A DNA stretch of 64,000 bases from Pseudonocardia thermophila (GTDB lineage: Bacteria > Actinomycetota > Actinomycetes > Mycobacteriales > Pseudonocardiaceae). This document shows positions 39,244-47,598 of the stretch, piece by piece. Under the pieces are notes generated by a model that saw only the letters and a list, made by a program, of their open reading frames with translations, had not been told where the DNA came from and made no database searches. A program made the translations under genes and the position numbers. Each line of letters opens with the position of its first letter. Position 1 is the stretch's first letter. The stretch lies in NCBI RefSeq assembly GCF_900142365.1, contig NZ_FRAP01000013.1, forward strand, positions 62,001 to 126,000, in the 5' to 3' direction.

Positions 39244-40260
39244 GTGACCGCGACGAGCAGCCGTGCCGGAACCGACGGCGGCCCCGACGCGGGTCTGGCC
39301 CCTGGCGCACTGGCGGAGGTCGCCGACCTGGCCAACCGCATCGCCGGGACCGTCGGCCGCGTCATCGTCGGTAAGCCCGACGTCGTGCGGATCGCGCTGA
39401 TCACGCTGCTCGCCGAGGGACACCTGCTCGTCGAGGACGTGCCGGGGGTCGGCAAGACCACGCTGGCCAAGGCGCTCGCCCGCGCGATCGACTGCACGGT
39501 GAGCCGGGTGCAGTTCACCCCTGACCTGCTGCCCGGTGACATCACCGGGATGTCGATCTACAACCGGCAGACGTCGGAGTTCGAGTTCCGCCCCGGCCCG
39601 GTCTTCGCCAACATCGTGATCGCCGACGAGATCAACCGGGCGTCGCCGAAGACGCAGTCGGCGCTGCTGGAGTCGATGGCCGAGCGCCAGGTCACCGTCG
39701 ACGGGATGACCTACCCGCTGGCCACGCCGTTCATGGTGGTGGCGACGCAGAACCCCATCGAGATGGACGGCACCTACCCGCTGCCGGAGGCCCAGCGGGA
39801 CCGCTTCACCTGCCGGGTCAGCGTCGGCTACCCGGACATGGCCGCCGAGCTGGCCATGGTCGACGAACACGCCGCTGCCGACCCGCTGCGCGCGATCCGG
39901 CCGGTCACCGACGGGCGGCGGGTCGCCGCCGTGGTCGACCTGGTGCGGCGCATCCACATCGGCCCCGAGGTGCGCCAGTACTGCGTCGAGCTGGTCGCCG
40001 CCACTCGCCGGATGCCGGACGTGCGCCTGGGCGCCTCCCCGCGGTCGACCCTGCAGCTGGTCCGCGCGGCGCGGGCCCAGGCGGCGCTCTCCGGCCGCAC
40101 GTTCGTCGTGCCGGACGACGTGCAGGCCATCGCCGTGCCGGTGCTCGCTCATCGGCTGCTGCTCACGCCCGAGGCGATCGCGGCCCGTCGCTCGGCGGCC
40201 GACCTGGTCCGCGGGCTCATCGGGCGCGCGCCGGTCCCCGCCCCGGGCAGGCCGGTCTGA
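39244..40260 (+). CDS. MoxR-family AAA+ ATPase
   Basis: A 338-residue AAA+ chaperone-like ATPase. Walker A GVGKTTLAKALA lies near residue 67; Walker B VIADEINRASPKTQSALLE near 125; sensor 1 FMVVATQNPIEMDGTYPLPEAQ near 165; the arginine-finger/lid region follows (DRFTCRVSVGYP). MoxR proteins, encoded with DUF58/VWA proteins, act as metal-centre or complex-assembly chaperones; the client here is unknown. GAGGAGGT precedes the GTG by a few bases. First gene of a three-gene operon divergent from mraZ. Confidence 0.93.
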   Translation: MTATSSRAGTDGGPDAGLAPGALAEVADLANRIAGTVGRVIVGKPDVVRIALITLLAEGHLLVEDVPGVGKTTLAKALARAIDCTVSRVQFTPDLLPGDITGMSIYNRQTSEFEFRPGPVFANIVIADEINRASPKTQSALLESMAERQVTVDGMTYPLATPFMVVATQNPIEMDGTYPLPEAQRDRFTCRVSVGYPDMAAELAMVDEHAAADPLRAIRPVTDGRRVAAVVDLVRRIHIGPEVRQYCVELVAATRRMPDVRLGASPRSTLQLVRAARAQAALSGRTFVVPDDVQAIAVPVLAHRLLLTPEAIAARRSAADLVRGLIGRAPVPAPGRPV

Positions 40261-40261
40261 C

Positions 40262-41572
40262 GTGACCGCCGAGGCGGGCGCGGGCGGCACGGCCCGGCGG
40301 GCCATGGCCGGCAGCCGGCGCGGCCGGCTCACCGGCCTGACCACGCGGGGCCGCTGCCTCGTGGCCGGAGGTATCGCCACCGCCGCGTGCGGGCTGGTGC
40401 TCGACGAGCGCGACCTGCTGCGCATCGGTGCCTTCGTGGGACTGCTGCCGCTGCTCGCCGTGCTGTTCGCGGCGCGCGTGCGGCGGGTGGTGGTCGTGAC
40501 CCGGATGATCGACCCCCCGCGCCTGCCCGTCGGCGGCGACGCCCAGGTCGTGCTCGGGCTGCGCGGGCCCACCCTGGTCGGCGCGCTGCGGCTGATCGAC
40601 ACCGTGCCCGACGCGGCCGGGCCGGACCCCGCAGCCCCGCCCCGGTTCACCGTGCACCGACTGTCCTCCCGCGGCCGCGCCGAGCTGCGCTACCCGATCC
40701 GGCCGGCGCTGCGCGGCGTGCACCGCATCGGCCCGCTGACCTGCACCATCACCGACCCGCTCGCGCTGGCCGAGTTCGAGCGCGACCTCGCGGGCGCCAC
40801 CCCCGTGCTCGCGCTGCCCCGCACCGTGCCGCTGCGCGGCCTGCCCCTCGCGCTCGGCGCCGGCGAAGGCACCCCGGGGGCCGCGCTCGCCCACCAGGGC
40901 CAGGGCACCTCCGACGTCCTGGTCCGGCCCTACCGGTACGGGGACGAGCTGCGCCGGGTGCACTGGCGCAGCACCGCCCGCCACGACGAGCTGATGGTGC
41001 GGCTGGAGGAGCGGCCGTGGCGCGGCGGCATGACCGTGCTTCTCGACCGCCGCGACGAGGCCCACCGCGGCCGCGGCGCCGACTCCAGCCTGGAGTACGC
41101 GGTGAGCCTCGCCGCCAGCATCTGCGCTCACCTCATCGGCTCGGGCGAACCGGTCACCCTCGTCACCGAGGACGGTGTGGAGGTGCTCGGGGCGGGGCGG
41201 CCACCCGGCGAGGCGGGGGTCGGGCACGTCACCGCCCTCGATCCCCTCCTCGACGCGCTCGCCTCGCTGCGCGCGTCCGCCCGCACCGACCTGGTCGGTC
41301 CCGCGTTCGACCGCACCGGCGACGTCGTCGCCGTGCTCGGCGCGGTGCAGCCCGGCCAGCTCGACGCGTTCCTCGCCCGCAGGGCGACCGGCGGGCACGC
41401 CGTGCTGCTGGACGTCGACACGTGGGACCCGGCGGCCCACGGGAGCGGCGGTGCAGTGGCCACAGCGGCGGCAACAGCGCTGCGCCGCGCGGGCTGGCGG
41501 GTCGCGGTCGCCCGGTTCGGCGACCCGATGGAACGGGTGTGGGACGACCTCGTCGCGGGAGGGCGGGCATGA
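40262..41572 (+). CDS. DUF58 domain protein
   Basis: A 436-residue protein. Two hydrophobic segments near residues 33-70 anchor it to the membrane. The DUF58 core follows residue 200: GTSDVLVRPYRYGDELRRVHW, then RSTARHDELMVRLEE, with LLDRR and SLEYAVSLAASI forming the start of a vWA-like fold. Such proteins always pair with a MoxR ATPase and often with a transglutaminase, as here. The GTG begins one base after the moxR stop, and the stop overlaps the next ATG (ATGA). The molecular role is not established. Confidence 0.88.
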   Translation: MTAEAGAGGTARRAMAGSRRGRLTGLTTRGRCLVAGGIATAACGLVLDERDLLRIGAFVGLLPLLAVLFAARVRRVVVVTRMIDPPRLPVGGDAQVVLGLRGPTLVGALRLIDTVPDAAGPDPAAPPRFTVHRLSSRGRAELRYPIRPALRGVHRIGPLTCTITDPLALAEFERDLAGATPVLALPRTVPLRGLPLALGAGEGTPGAALAHQGQGTSDVLVRPYRYGDELRRVHWRSTARHDELMVRLEERPWRGGMTVLLDRRDEAHRGRGADSSLEYAVSLAASICAHLIGSGEPVTLVTEDGVEVLGAGRPPGEAGVGHVTALDPLLDALASLRASARTDLVGPAFDRTGDVVAVLGAVQPGQLDAFLARRATGGHAVLLDVDTWDPAAHGSGGAVATAAATALRRAGWRVAVARFGDPMERVWDDLVAGGRA

Positions 41573-43878
41573 GCGCCCCGACCGCTCCCCCGGTGGTTCC
41601 GTCGTCGACGCGGGCGGTCCAGCCCCGGCCGCCGGTCGGGACGCCCGCCGCGCCGCGGCCGGGCGTGCCGTGGGCCGTCGCGCTCTGCGCGGGCCTCGCG
41701 GTCGTGCTCGCCTCGGCCCCGCTCGCCGCGATCGTGCAGGGCTGGTCGTGGCTCGGCGCGGTGGTCGTCGCCGTGCTGATCGTCGTGGCCACCGGACTGG
41801 TGCTGCACCGGACCGGCCCGGCGGTGGTGGTGTTCGGTCAGCTCGCCGCAGTGCTGCTGCTGATCACCGGGCGGTACTCCGGCGAGGGTGTGTTCGGGGT
41901 GCTGCCCGGGCCGGCGGCGCTCGGCCGGATGGGGGCGCTGCTGGCCGGGGCGGGTGAGCAGATCAGCACGACGGTCGCCCCGGTGCCGGCCACGCCCGAG
42001 ATCCTCTTCCTGATCACCGCGGCCTTCGGGATCGTCGCGACCGCGGTGCACCTGGCCGCGGTGGGGTTGGGCGCGCCGGCCGCAGCCGGAATCCCGTTGC
42101 TCGCGACGTTCGCCGTGCCCGCGGCGCTCGCGGCGGAGCTGCTGCCGTGGTGGGCGATGGCCGCCGCAACGGGCGGGTTCGGCCTGCTGCTCGTGGCCCG
42201 GCGCGGGGCCCGCCGGCAGCTCGTGGGCGGCATCGCCCTCGTCACCGTCGCCGGGGTCACGGCGCTCGGCGTCGGCGAGGCCGCCGGGTTCGTCGGCACC
42301 GCGGGCCGGTTCGCCGACCTGGAGGGCTCGGGCGGCTCCGGCGCCGCCACCGGCGTGGGCCTGTCCCCGTTCGCCGCGCTGCGCGGGCAGCTGACCCAGC
42401 GCACGCCCACAGAGCTGTTCGAGGTGACCGGGCTCCCCCAGCCCACCTACCTGCGCGCACTGACCCTCCGCGACTTCCAGCCCCGGTCCGGCTGGGCGGT
42501 GGCCCCGCCCGATTCCGGACCCGCCCTGCCCGGCTCGGTCCCCGCCGGTACGGACGTACCCGGCGAGGTCGCCGAGATCACGGTCGAGAACCTGGCGTTC
42601 CGCGATTACTGGCTCCCGCTCTACGGGGTGCCGCTCGCCGTCGACGGGCTCGAGGCGGGTCGCTGGTCGTTCGACGTGCGCGACGGCATCGCCTACACCG
42701 CCCGGCCGCGGCAGGAGGACGGGTGGACCCAGCGTGCGCTCTTCCCGCAGCCGACCATCGAGCAGCTGCGCGCCGCCGAGGGCCGCGGGCCGGGCCGGGA
42801 GTTCCTCGCCACCGGCGGGCTGGACCCGCGGGTCGTGCGGATCGCCGAGCAGGTCGCGGGCGACGAGCCGACCGACTTCGACAAGGCGATCGCGCTGCAG
42901 GAGTTCTTCACCGGCCCGGGCAGCGAGTTCCGCTACGACCTCGCCACCGCACCCAGCGGCGGTGACGACGCCCTGGTGGAGTTCCTCACCGTCGGCAGGC
43001 GGGGCTACTGCGAGCAGTACGCCTCGGCGATGGCGATCATGCTGCGGGCCCTGGACGTGCCCGCGCGGGTCGCGGTCGGGTTCACCGCGGGTGTGCCCGA
43101 CGGGGACGGTCGGATCATCAGCACCTCCGACGCGCACGCGTGGGTCGAGGCGTGGTTCCCCGGGATCGGCTGGACCGCGTTCGACCCGACGCCGCTGACC
43201 GACGGGCGCACGACCACCCCGCCGTACGTCGCGGAGGCACTGGCCGAGCGGTCGGGCGGTGGATCGGCGCCGGAGATCGAGGAGCTCCCGGCGGACGAGG
43301 GTCCCGAGACCGCGCCGGTGCCGGAGACGCCCACCCCGGAGACGCCCGAGGAGCCGGTCTCGGCGGACACCGGAGGTGGGGTACCGCTGTGGCCGTTCGT
43401 CGTCCTGCTGGCCCTGGGCGGGTTCGGCCTGGCAGCGCTGGCGCCGGCCGCCCTGCGCCGCAGCCGGCGCGCTCGCCGCCTCGCCGCCGTGGACGCAGGC
43501 GGCCCGGGGGCGGCGGCCGCGGCGTGGGAGGAGCTGCTCGCGGAGTCGACCGACCGGGGCGTCGCCGCCCGGCCCAGCGACACCGTCCGCGGCACCGCCC
43601 GGATGATGATCCGCGAGCATCGCCTCGGCACGCCGGCCCAGGAGGCGCTGCGGCACCTGGTCACCGCGGTGGAGGCCAGCTGGTACGGCGGCGGGCACCC
43701 GGCGCCCGGCGAGCTGGCCGAGCCGCTGCGGATCGTGCGGGAGGGCATCGCCGCCGGCACGCCGCTGACGCTGCGCGAACGGCTGCTCCCCCGGTCGATG
43801 CGACGCCGGGGAACCCCCGCACCGCAAGACGACCCGGCGCAGGAGGCCTCCCCGACCGGACAGGGCCCGACCGGATAG
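41569..43878 (+). CDS. Membrane transglutaminase-like protein (TgpA type)
   Basis: A 769-residue integral membrane protein. The N-terminal half has about six hydrophobic helices (up to residue 240) and a periplasmic DUF3488-like part. The transglutaminase core has RRGYCEQYASAMAIMLRALD with the catalytic Cys near 480, DAHAWVEAWFPGIGW with the His near 523, and FDPTP with the Asp near 539. A Pro/Glu linker, one further transmembrane helix (PLWPFVVLLALGGFGLAAL near 605) and a cytosolic DUF4129-like helical end (residues 640-745) follow. It probably processes or crosslinks envelope proteins; the substrate is unknown. It ends in a strong hairpin terminator. Confidence 0.9.
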   Translation: MSAPTAPPVVPSSTRAVQPRPPVGTPAAPRPGVPWAVALCAGLAVVLASAPLAAIVQGWSWLGAVVVAVLIVVATGLVLHRTGPAVVVFGQLAAVLLLITGRYSGEGVFGVLPGPAALGRMGALLAGAGEQISTTVAPVPATPEILFLITAAFGIVATAVHLAAVGLGAPAAAGIPLLATFAVPAALAAELLPWWAMAAATGGFGLLLVARRGARRQLVGGIALVTVAGVTALGVGEAAGFVGTAGRFADLEGSGGSGAATGVGLSPFAALRGQLTQRTPTELFEVTGLPQPTYLRALTLRDFQPRSGWAVAPPDSGPALPGSVPAGTDVPGEVAEITVENLAFRDYWLPLYGVPLAVDGLEAGRWSFDVRDGIAYTARPRQEDGWTQRALFPQPTIEQLRAAEGRGPGREFLATGGLDPRVVRIAEQVAGDEPTDFDKAIALQEFFTGPGSEFRYDLATAPSGGDDALVEFLTVGRRGYCEQYASAMAIMLRALDVPARVAVGFTAGVPDGDGRIISTSDAHAWVEAWFPGIGWTAFDPTPLTDGRTTTPPYVAEALAERSGGGSAPEIEELPADEGPETAPVPETPTPETPEEPVSADTGGGVPLWPFVVLLALGGFGLAALAPAALRRSRRARRLAAVDAGGPGAAAAAWEELLAESTDRGVAARPSDTVRGTARMMIREHRLGTPAQEALRHLVTAVEASWYGGGHPAPGELAEPLRIVREGIAAGTPLTLRERLLPRSMRRRGTPAPQDDPAQEASPTGQGPTG

Positions 43879-43924
43879 GGCCCGACCAGTCGCGGGCTCA
43901 CGTCACGAGCACGGCGCACGGCGA

Positions 43925-43962
43925 CGGGCCGCCACCCGGGTCATTCCCGGTGCGACGGCCCG
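43925..43962. terminator. Hairpin terminator between convergent genes
   Basis: CGGGCCG-C-CACCCGGG, five-base loop TCATT, CCCGGTG-CGA-CGGCCCG. About 14 pairs with small bulges, between the plus-strand transglutaminase operon and the minus-strand DUF3040 gene, serving both. Confidence 0.65.
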
Positions 43963-43985
43963 CTGCCGATGATCTGGGGGGTTCG

Positions 43986-44369
43986 CTACTCCTGCTCGAA
44001 GCGGCGGCGGAAGCGCTCTTCCATGCGGTTGGTGAAACCGCCGCGCTCCTTGCCCGTGGACGACTTGCCCTCGGCCGACTGACCGCCGGAGCCGATGGAC
44101 GTGACCGCGAGCACCGCTCCCCCGAGCATCGCGAGGAATCCGACGATGCTCAGCACCGGGAGGTTGCCCAGCCACAACTGACGGACCGCCACACCCACGA
44201 CGAGCAGGACCAACCCCACTACGAAGATCGCCGCGCCCTGAAGGCGGCGGCGGCGGGTGGGTTTGCCGAGCCCCTTCCCGCGGACGGTCGAGGCGAACTT
44301 GGGGTCTTCGGCGTAGAGAGCGCGCTCGATCTGCTCGAGCAGTCGCTGCTCGTGCTCGGAGAGGGGCAT
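43986..44369 (-). CDS. DUF3040 family membrane protein
   Basis: A 127-residue actinobacterial protein. The conserved N-terminus MPLSEHEQRLLEQIERALYA, then EDPKFAS, defines DUF3040. A basic KPTRRRRL stretch precedes two hydrophobic helices (GAAIFVVGLVLLVVGVAV and VLSIVGFLAMLGGAVLAV). The C-terminal tail is charged (RMEERFRRRFEQE). Function unknown; the homologue in mycobacteria (Rv2169c) also lies just past the dcw cluster. ATG 44369 has GGAGG eight bases upstream; the longer frame is rejected. Confidence 0.9.
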   Translation of the reverse strand: MPLSEHEQRLLEQIERALYAEDPKFASTVRGKGLGKPTRRRRLQGAAIFVVGLVLLVVGVAVRQLWLGNLPVLSIVGFLAMLGGAVLAVTSIGSGGQSAEGKSSTGKERGGFTNRMEERFRRRFEQE

Positions 44370-44549
44370 CGCTTGGCCTCCGGCACTTGTGTCGTCCAGT
44401 CGGTCATCATCCCTGGTGCCGGAACGACGCGACGACCGCCCCGGACGGGCGGCTACTTCAGAGGATACGAGCCAGAGAGCGATGCGACTACCCGGACTCG
44501 TCGAGTGGCCGGTTCCGGGGTCCTGGCGGTCATGCCGGCACCCGCCGGA

Positions 44550-44562
44550 CGTCATTATGACG
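44550..44562. promoter_or_regulatory. Short palindrome upstream of DUF3040
   Basis: CGTCAT-T-ATGACG, a perfect 6-bp inverted repeat with a one-base centre, unusually AT-rich for this window. It lies 180 bases before the DUF3040 start and could be an operator. The rest of 44370-44609 shows nothing clear. Confidence 0.25.
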
Positions 44563-44609
44563 CCACCAGTCAGTGATCGGCATCACGTCGCCGCCACGAG
44601 TGTCCTCCG

Positions 44610-45353
44610 TCACGGACGCTTGCCCAGGGCATGCAGCCGGGGCGCGATCGCGAGCAGCCCGGGCTCGGCGGCGCCCAGTGCCTCCAGCTCGGTGACGAGC
44701 CCCGCCGCAGCTGATCCCTCCTCGCGGACAGACCCGGGCACCCAGCTCTCCAGCACCCCGTCACCCTGCAGCAGCTCGATCTCGAGCCCGGCATCGGTCA
44801 GGAGGGCGCGCAGCGGTTCGACGTCGAGGCGCCGCCGGACCCCGTCGCGGTCGCCCAGCCGCCCCTCCGGATCCGACAGCAGCGCCAGCGCCTCCGTGAG
44901 CTTCCCGGCGATCGTGCGGGCCAGCACGGCCGCCAGCCGCCCGCTGACGAGCACCGACACCGTCCCGCCCGGCCGGCACGCCGCGGCCAGCGCCGCGACC
45001 GCGGCCCGGGCGTCGTCGACGACCTCCAGCAGGCCGTGCCCGAGCACCAGGTCGAAGCCGGCGGTCGGGGCGACGTCGGCCAGCGCGTCCACGTCGCCCT
45101 GGACAGCGGTGACCAGCTCGGCCACCCCGGCCTCACGAGCCCGCCGCTGCAGCGCAGCCAGCGCGTTCGGGCTGTGGTCGACGACGGTGACCGCGCAGCC
45201 CAGCCGGGCCAACGGAACCGCCCACGCCCCACTGCCCCCGCCGACGTCGAGCACCAGCGGCGCCGTGTCCGGCTTGCGCTCCTGCACCGATGCCACGGCA
45301 GCGGCCACCGCGCGGAACACCTGGCCGCTCCCGGCGTGCTCACCTGCCTGCAC
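44610..45353 (-). CDS. Class I SAM-dependent methyltransferase
   Basis: A 247-residue methyltransferase. VLDVGGGSGAWAVPLARLG near residue 33 is motif I; VTVVDHSPNALAAL near 55 binds the SAM ribose; FDLVLGHGLLEVVDD near 100 is motif II-like, and RPGGTVSVLVSGR near 127 is motif III. HSPNALAALQRR resembles the SmtA/CmoM tRNA-modifying group, but the substrate is unproven. The GTG is preceded by TAGGCT with exactly six bases between, indicating a leaderless transcript; there is no Shine-Dalgarno sequence. Confidence 0.85.
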   Translation of the reverse strand: MQAGEHAGSGQVFRAVAAAVASVQERKPDTAPLVLDVGGGSGAWAVPLARLGCAVTVVDHSPNALAALQRRAREAGVAELVTAVQGDVDALADVAPTAGFDLVLGHGLLEVVDDARAAVAALAAACRPGGTVSVLVSGRLAAVLARTIAGKLTEALALLSDPEGRLGDRDGVRRRLDVEPLRALLTDAGLEIELLQGDGVLESWVPGSVREEGSAAAGLVTELEALGAAEPGLLAIAPRLHALGKRP

Positions 45354-45359
45354 AGCGGC

Positions 45360-45365
45360 AGCCTA
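45360..45365 (-). promoter_or_regulatory. -10 hexamer of a probable leaderless promoter (methyltransferase)
   Basis: Complement-strand TAGGCT, six bases (GCCGCT), then the GTG at 45353. Same hexamer and spacing as at 3221 and 59717. Confidence 0.55.
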
Positions 45366-45407
45366 GGGCAGACGACCGTACAGACGACGGCAGGCGCACG
45401 GTGTTGC

Positions 45408-45446
45408 TGCTTCGTGGCGCTGCTCCGTCGTATTGCTTCGCTTCGA
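45408..45446. repeat. Three 13-base imperfect direct repeats
   Basis: TGCTTCG or TGCTCCG recurs at 45408, 45421 and 45434, exactly 13 bases apart, in the divergent spacer between the methyltransferase and the ParA-like gene. Less GC-rich than its surroundings. Could be an operator array; function unknown. Confidence 0.45.
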
Positions 45447-45557
45447 CGAGCTGGCCGGTCGCTCCGCCCGCTGAGGGCGTGAGCCGCTGGCCGTGGGCCG
45501 CTTTCGGCGGAGCCCGGGTACCCCGCCCTGGCGCTCCCCGGGCAGATCGCCGCAGAG

Positions 45558-45563
45558 TACGTT
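45558..45563 (+). promoter_or_regulatory. -10 hexamer of a probable leaderless promoter (ParA-like gene)
   Basis: TACGTT, six bases (GACCAT), then the GTG at 45570. The gene has no Shine-Dalgarno sequence. Confidence 0.45.
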
Positions 45564-45569
45564 GACCAT

Positions 45570-46388
45570 GTGCTGGTGGTCGCCACGTTGAGCCTCAAGG
45601 GCGGTGTGGGGAAGACGACTGTCGCGCTCGGCCTCGCCGGTGCCGCCCAGCACCACGGAGTCCCCGCACTCGTGGTGGACCTCGATCCGCAGGCCAACGC
45701 CACGATCGCGCTCGACGTCGGTCCGACGGCGGCCACGGTGGCCGACGTCCTCGACGATCCCCGCCCATCGGTGGTGCGCCGGGCGATCGCCCCGAGCGGC
45801 TGGGGCGAGGGGGTCGACGTGCTCGTCGGCGCCGAGCAGACCGAGCGGCACAACCATCCCGACCCGAGCGGGACTCAGCTCACCCGGCTGCGCCGGGCCC
45901 TCGAGCGGCTCGAGGGGCCGGACGAGGACTCCGAGCCCTACCGGCTCGTGATCATCGACTGTCCTCCCTCCCTCGGCCAGCTCACGCGCAGCGCGCTCGC
46001 CGCGGCCGACCGCGCCGTGCTGGTGACCGATCCCACGATGTTCGCCGTGTCCGGGGTGCAGCGGGCCTTCGACGCGGTGCAGGCCGAACGCGCCCGCGGC
46101 AACCCCGACCTGCAGCCGCTCGGGGTGCTGATCAACCGGGTGCGGCCCCGCAACACCGAGCACGCCTTCCGCATGGAGGAGCTGCGCGAGCTGTTCGGGC
46201 CGCTGGTGTTCACCGGGGTGCTGCCGGACCGTTCTGCGATCCAGCAGGCACAGGGCGCCTGCATGCCGATCCAGCGCTGGGACACCCCGGGGGCCCGTGA
46301 GGTCTCGGCGATCTTCACGGGGCTGCTCGGGCGGCTGCTGCGGTCTGCGCGCCGTGCCGAGGTCGCTGCACCGCCGCACACCCGCTGA
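45570..46388 (+). CDS. ParA/MinD-family ATPase
   Basis: A 272-residue deviant Walker A ATPase. LKGGVGKTTVALGLAGAAQ (residues 9-27) carries the signature lysines, LVVDLDPQANATIAL near 36 is the A' motif, and LVIIDCPPSLGQLTRSAL near 128 is Walker B. VLINRVRPRNTEH near 187 and the C-terminal WDTPGAREVSAIF are typical of ParA-like orphan proteins. No parB gene or parS-like site is adjacent, so it is probably not the chromosome partition pair. A role in positioning a division or envelope complex is possible. The GTG is taken from the hexamer at 45558. Confidence 0.88.
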   Translation: MLVVATLSLKGGVGKTTVALGLAGAAQHHGVPALVVDLDPQANATIALDVGPTAATVADVLDDPRPSVVRRAIAPSGWGEGVDVLVGAEQTERHNHPDPSGTQLTRLRRALERLEGPDEDSEPYRLVIIDCPPSLGQLTRSALAAADRAVLVTDPTMFAVSGVQRAFDAVQAERARGNPDLQPLGVLINRVRPRNTEHAFRMEELRELFGPLVFTGVLPDRSAIQQAQGACMPIQRWDTPGAREVSAIFTGLLGRLLRSARRAEVAAPPHTR

Positions 46389-46445
46389 CCACGGCCGCGG
46401 CCCGCCGCTCATGGCCGATCTCCGGTGAGCCGTCGTCAGCGAGCC

Positions 46446-46979
46446 CTACCCGATGAGGGTCGACCGCACGAGCTCCAGGAACTCCTCAGCCTGCCGGAGC
46501 AGGTCGTCGGCCTCCCGCTGCCCGACGAGCCGGGAGATCCCGGCCTCGGCGGCGGCCCGCGTGGCCGAGCACGCGGCGAAGAACGCGGCCCACTCCCCCA
46601 GCTCCGGCGCGACCTCCGCCATCAGCTGCCACACGTTGCGGTTGCGGCGCCGGGACCCCGGCCCGGCGGGGGCGGCCCGGACCGCCAGGACGGCGGCGGC
46701 CGCGCGCAGCGCCGACAGGTACGCCGCCGGGTAGCGCACCAGCGGTGACGGGTCGCGGTGCGCCTCGGCGAGACCCTCCGCGGCCTGCCGCAGCAACGCC
46801 AGCGCGCTGCGGGAGACCGGCGGTGCGCTCGGCCGCGCCCGGCTGCCCCGGTGCGCTGCCGCGGGCGCTCGCGCCGACGAGGACCCGGAGCGCACCGGGG
46901 AGGCCGGCGCCCGACGCGGCGCGGGCACCGGCGCCGGCTGGGCCGACGGCACTGCGGAGCGGTAGGCGATGACGGTCAT
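46446..46979 (-). CDS. SAV_6107-type HEPN domain protein
   Basis: A 177-residue protein. The first 65 residues are Pro/Ala/Arg/Ser-rich and probably disordered. The helical C-terminal domain runs from SALALLRQAAEGLAEA, through YPAAYLSALRAAAAVLAVRA and NVWQLMAEVAPELGEWAAFFA, to QAEEFLELVRSTL, the pattern of the SAV_6107-like HEPN family. The R-x4-6-H ribonuclease motif of active HEPN toxins is missing: the matching place reads RNRNVW, so catalysis is unlikely. GGAGG precedes the ATG. It is the second gene after DUF6504; homologues of both are found with imuB/dnaE2 mutasome genes in actinobacteria, which are absent here. Confidence 0.82.
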   Translation of the reverse strand: MTVIAYRSAVPSAQPAPVPAPRRAPASPVRSGSSSARAPAAAHRGSRARPSAPPVSRSALALLRQAAEGLAEAHRDPSPLVRYPAAYLSALRAAAAVLAVRAAPAGPGSRRRNRNVWQLMAEVAPELGEWAAFFAACSATRAAAEAGISRLVGQREADDLLRQAEEFLELVRSTLIG

Positions 46980-47038
46980 CTGGCCCTCCTTCCGGGAGGC
47001 TCGGAGACGGTTGACGGGCGTCGGCGGCGGAACTCGGC

Positions 47039-47356
47039 TCACTCGGGGACCCGGACGAGGTCCCACACCCCCGGCCCCGCACGCATCCGCAGGACGAACT
47101 CGCGGGGATCGGCGCTCGGATCGTCGGCCACCCGGGCGACGACGTGCCAGCAGCGCAGCTGGTCGCCCCCGACCGGCTCGGGCGACGGGAACGGCCACGG
47201 CGAGGTCTCGATCCAGCGGCGCCGGACGTCGGTGACGAGGAACCGCGATCCCCGCCGCACCGGCCGGCGTTCGAACTCCACAGGTTCGCCGTCCTGGTAC
47301 CGGACCTGGATCGGGACCGGCCCCCGCGACCCGAACATGCGCGCCCACGCATCCAC
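47039..47356 (-). CDS. DUF6504 family protein
   Basis: A 105-residue small protein. PIQVRYQDGEPVEFERRPVR near the start, RFLVTDVRRRWIETSPWPFP in the middle and FVLRMRAGPGVWDLVRV at the end match the DUF6504 pattern, a mostly beta domain in which a short peptide (here RRxxIET) precedes tryptophans. The function is unknown, but the family is often encoded beside the Y-family polymerase ImuB. The GTG at 47356 (VDAWARMFG) has an AGGAAGAG sequence six bases upstream; a later ATG (MFGSRG) is the alternative. The long upstream frame lacks conservation. Two LexA-like boxes lie 85-160 bases upstream. Confidence 0.8.
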   Translation of the reverse strand: MDAWARMFGSRGPVPIQVRYQDGEPVEFERRPVRRGSRFLVTDVRRRWIETSPWPFPSPEPVGGDQLRCWHVVARVADDPSADPREFVLRMRAGPGVWDLVRVPE

Positions 47357-47441
47357 GGCCAGCTCTTCCTCTCTCCGGTGCTCCGGTGACGCGGTCCGGT
47401 GGGCCGGGCGCTTCCCCCACCCGCCCACCGGACCGCATCGA

Positions 47442-47457
47442 TCGAACTAACGTTCGA
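47442..47457. promoter_or_regulatory. LexA (SOS) box, perfect
   Basis: TCGAAC-TAAC-GTTCGA, identical to the mycobacterial/actinobacterial LexA consensus and a perfect palindrome. It lies 85 bases upstream of the DUF6504 start in the divergent spacer 47357-47660, which has no other gene apart from a possible 21-codon ORF. Confidence 0.85.
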
Positions 47458-47501
47458 CGCATCCAGTAGGCCACGACAGGGGCGAGGACGTCAAGACGAG
47501 T

Positions 47502-47517
47502 TCGAAAAAATGTTCGA
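47502..47517. promoter_or_regulatory. LexA-like box, one mismatch
   Basis: TCGAAA-AAAT-GTTCGA, 11 of 12 defined bases, starting exactly 60 bases after the first box. The surrounding 30 bases are strikingly AT-rich for this genome. Confidence 0.6.
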
Positions 47518-47598
47518 AGAAGTGTGTTCGGCCGGGTCGGACGAGGTCAAGTCGAACGCGTCCGTGCCGACACCCCGCAAGCGTGGTGAGATGGGTAC

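Noticed and set aside
45570..46388. Chromosome partition locus parAB
   Set aside because: No parB gene or parS-like palindrome nearby; context is a methyltransferase and an SOS-linked pair.
46446..46979. HEPN protein and neighbour as a toxin-antitoxin pair
   Set aside because: The HEPN domain lacks the R-x4-6-H catalytic motif and the partner is DUF6504, not an MNT or other antitoxin.
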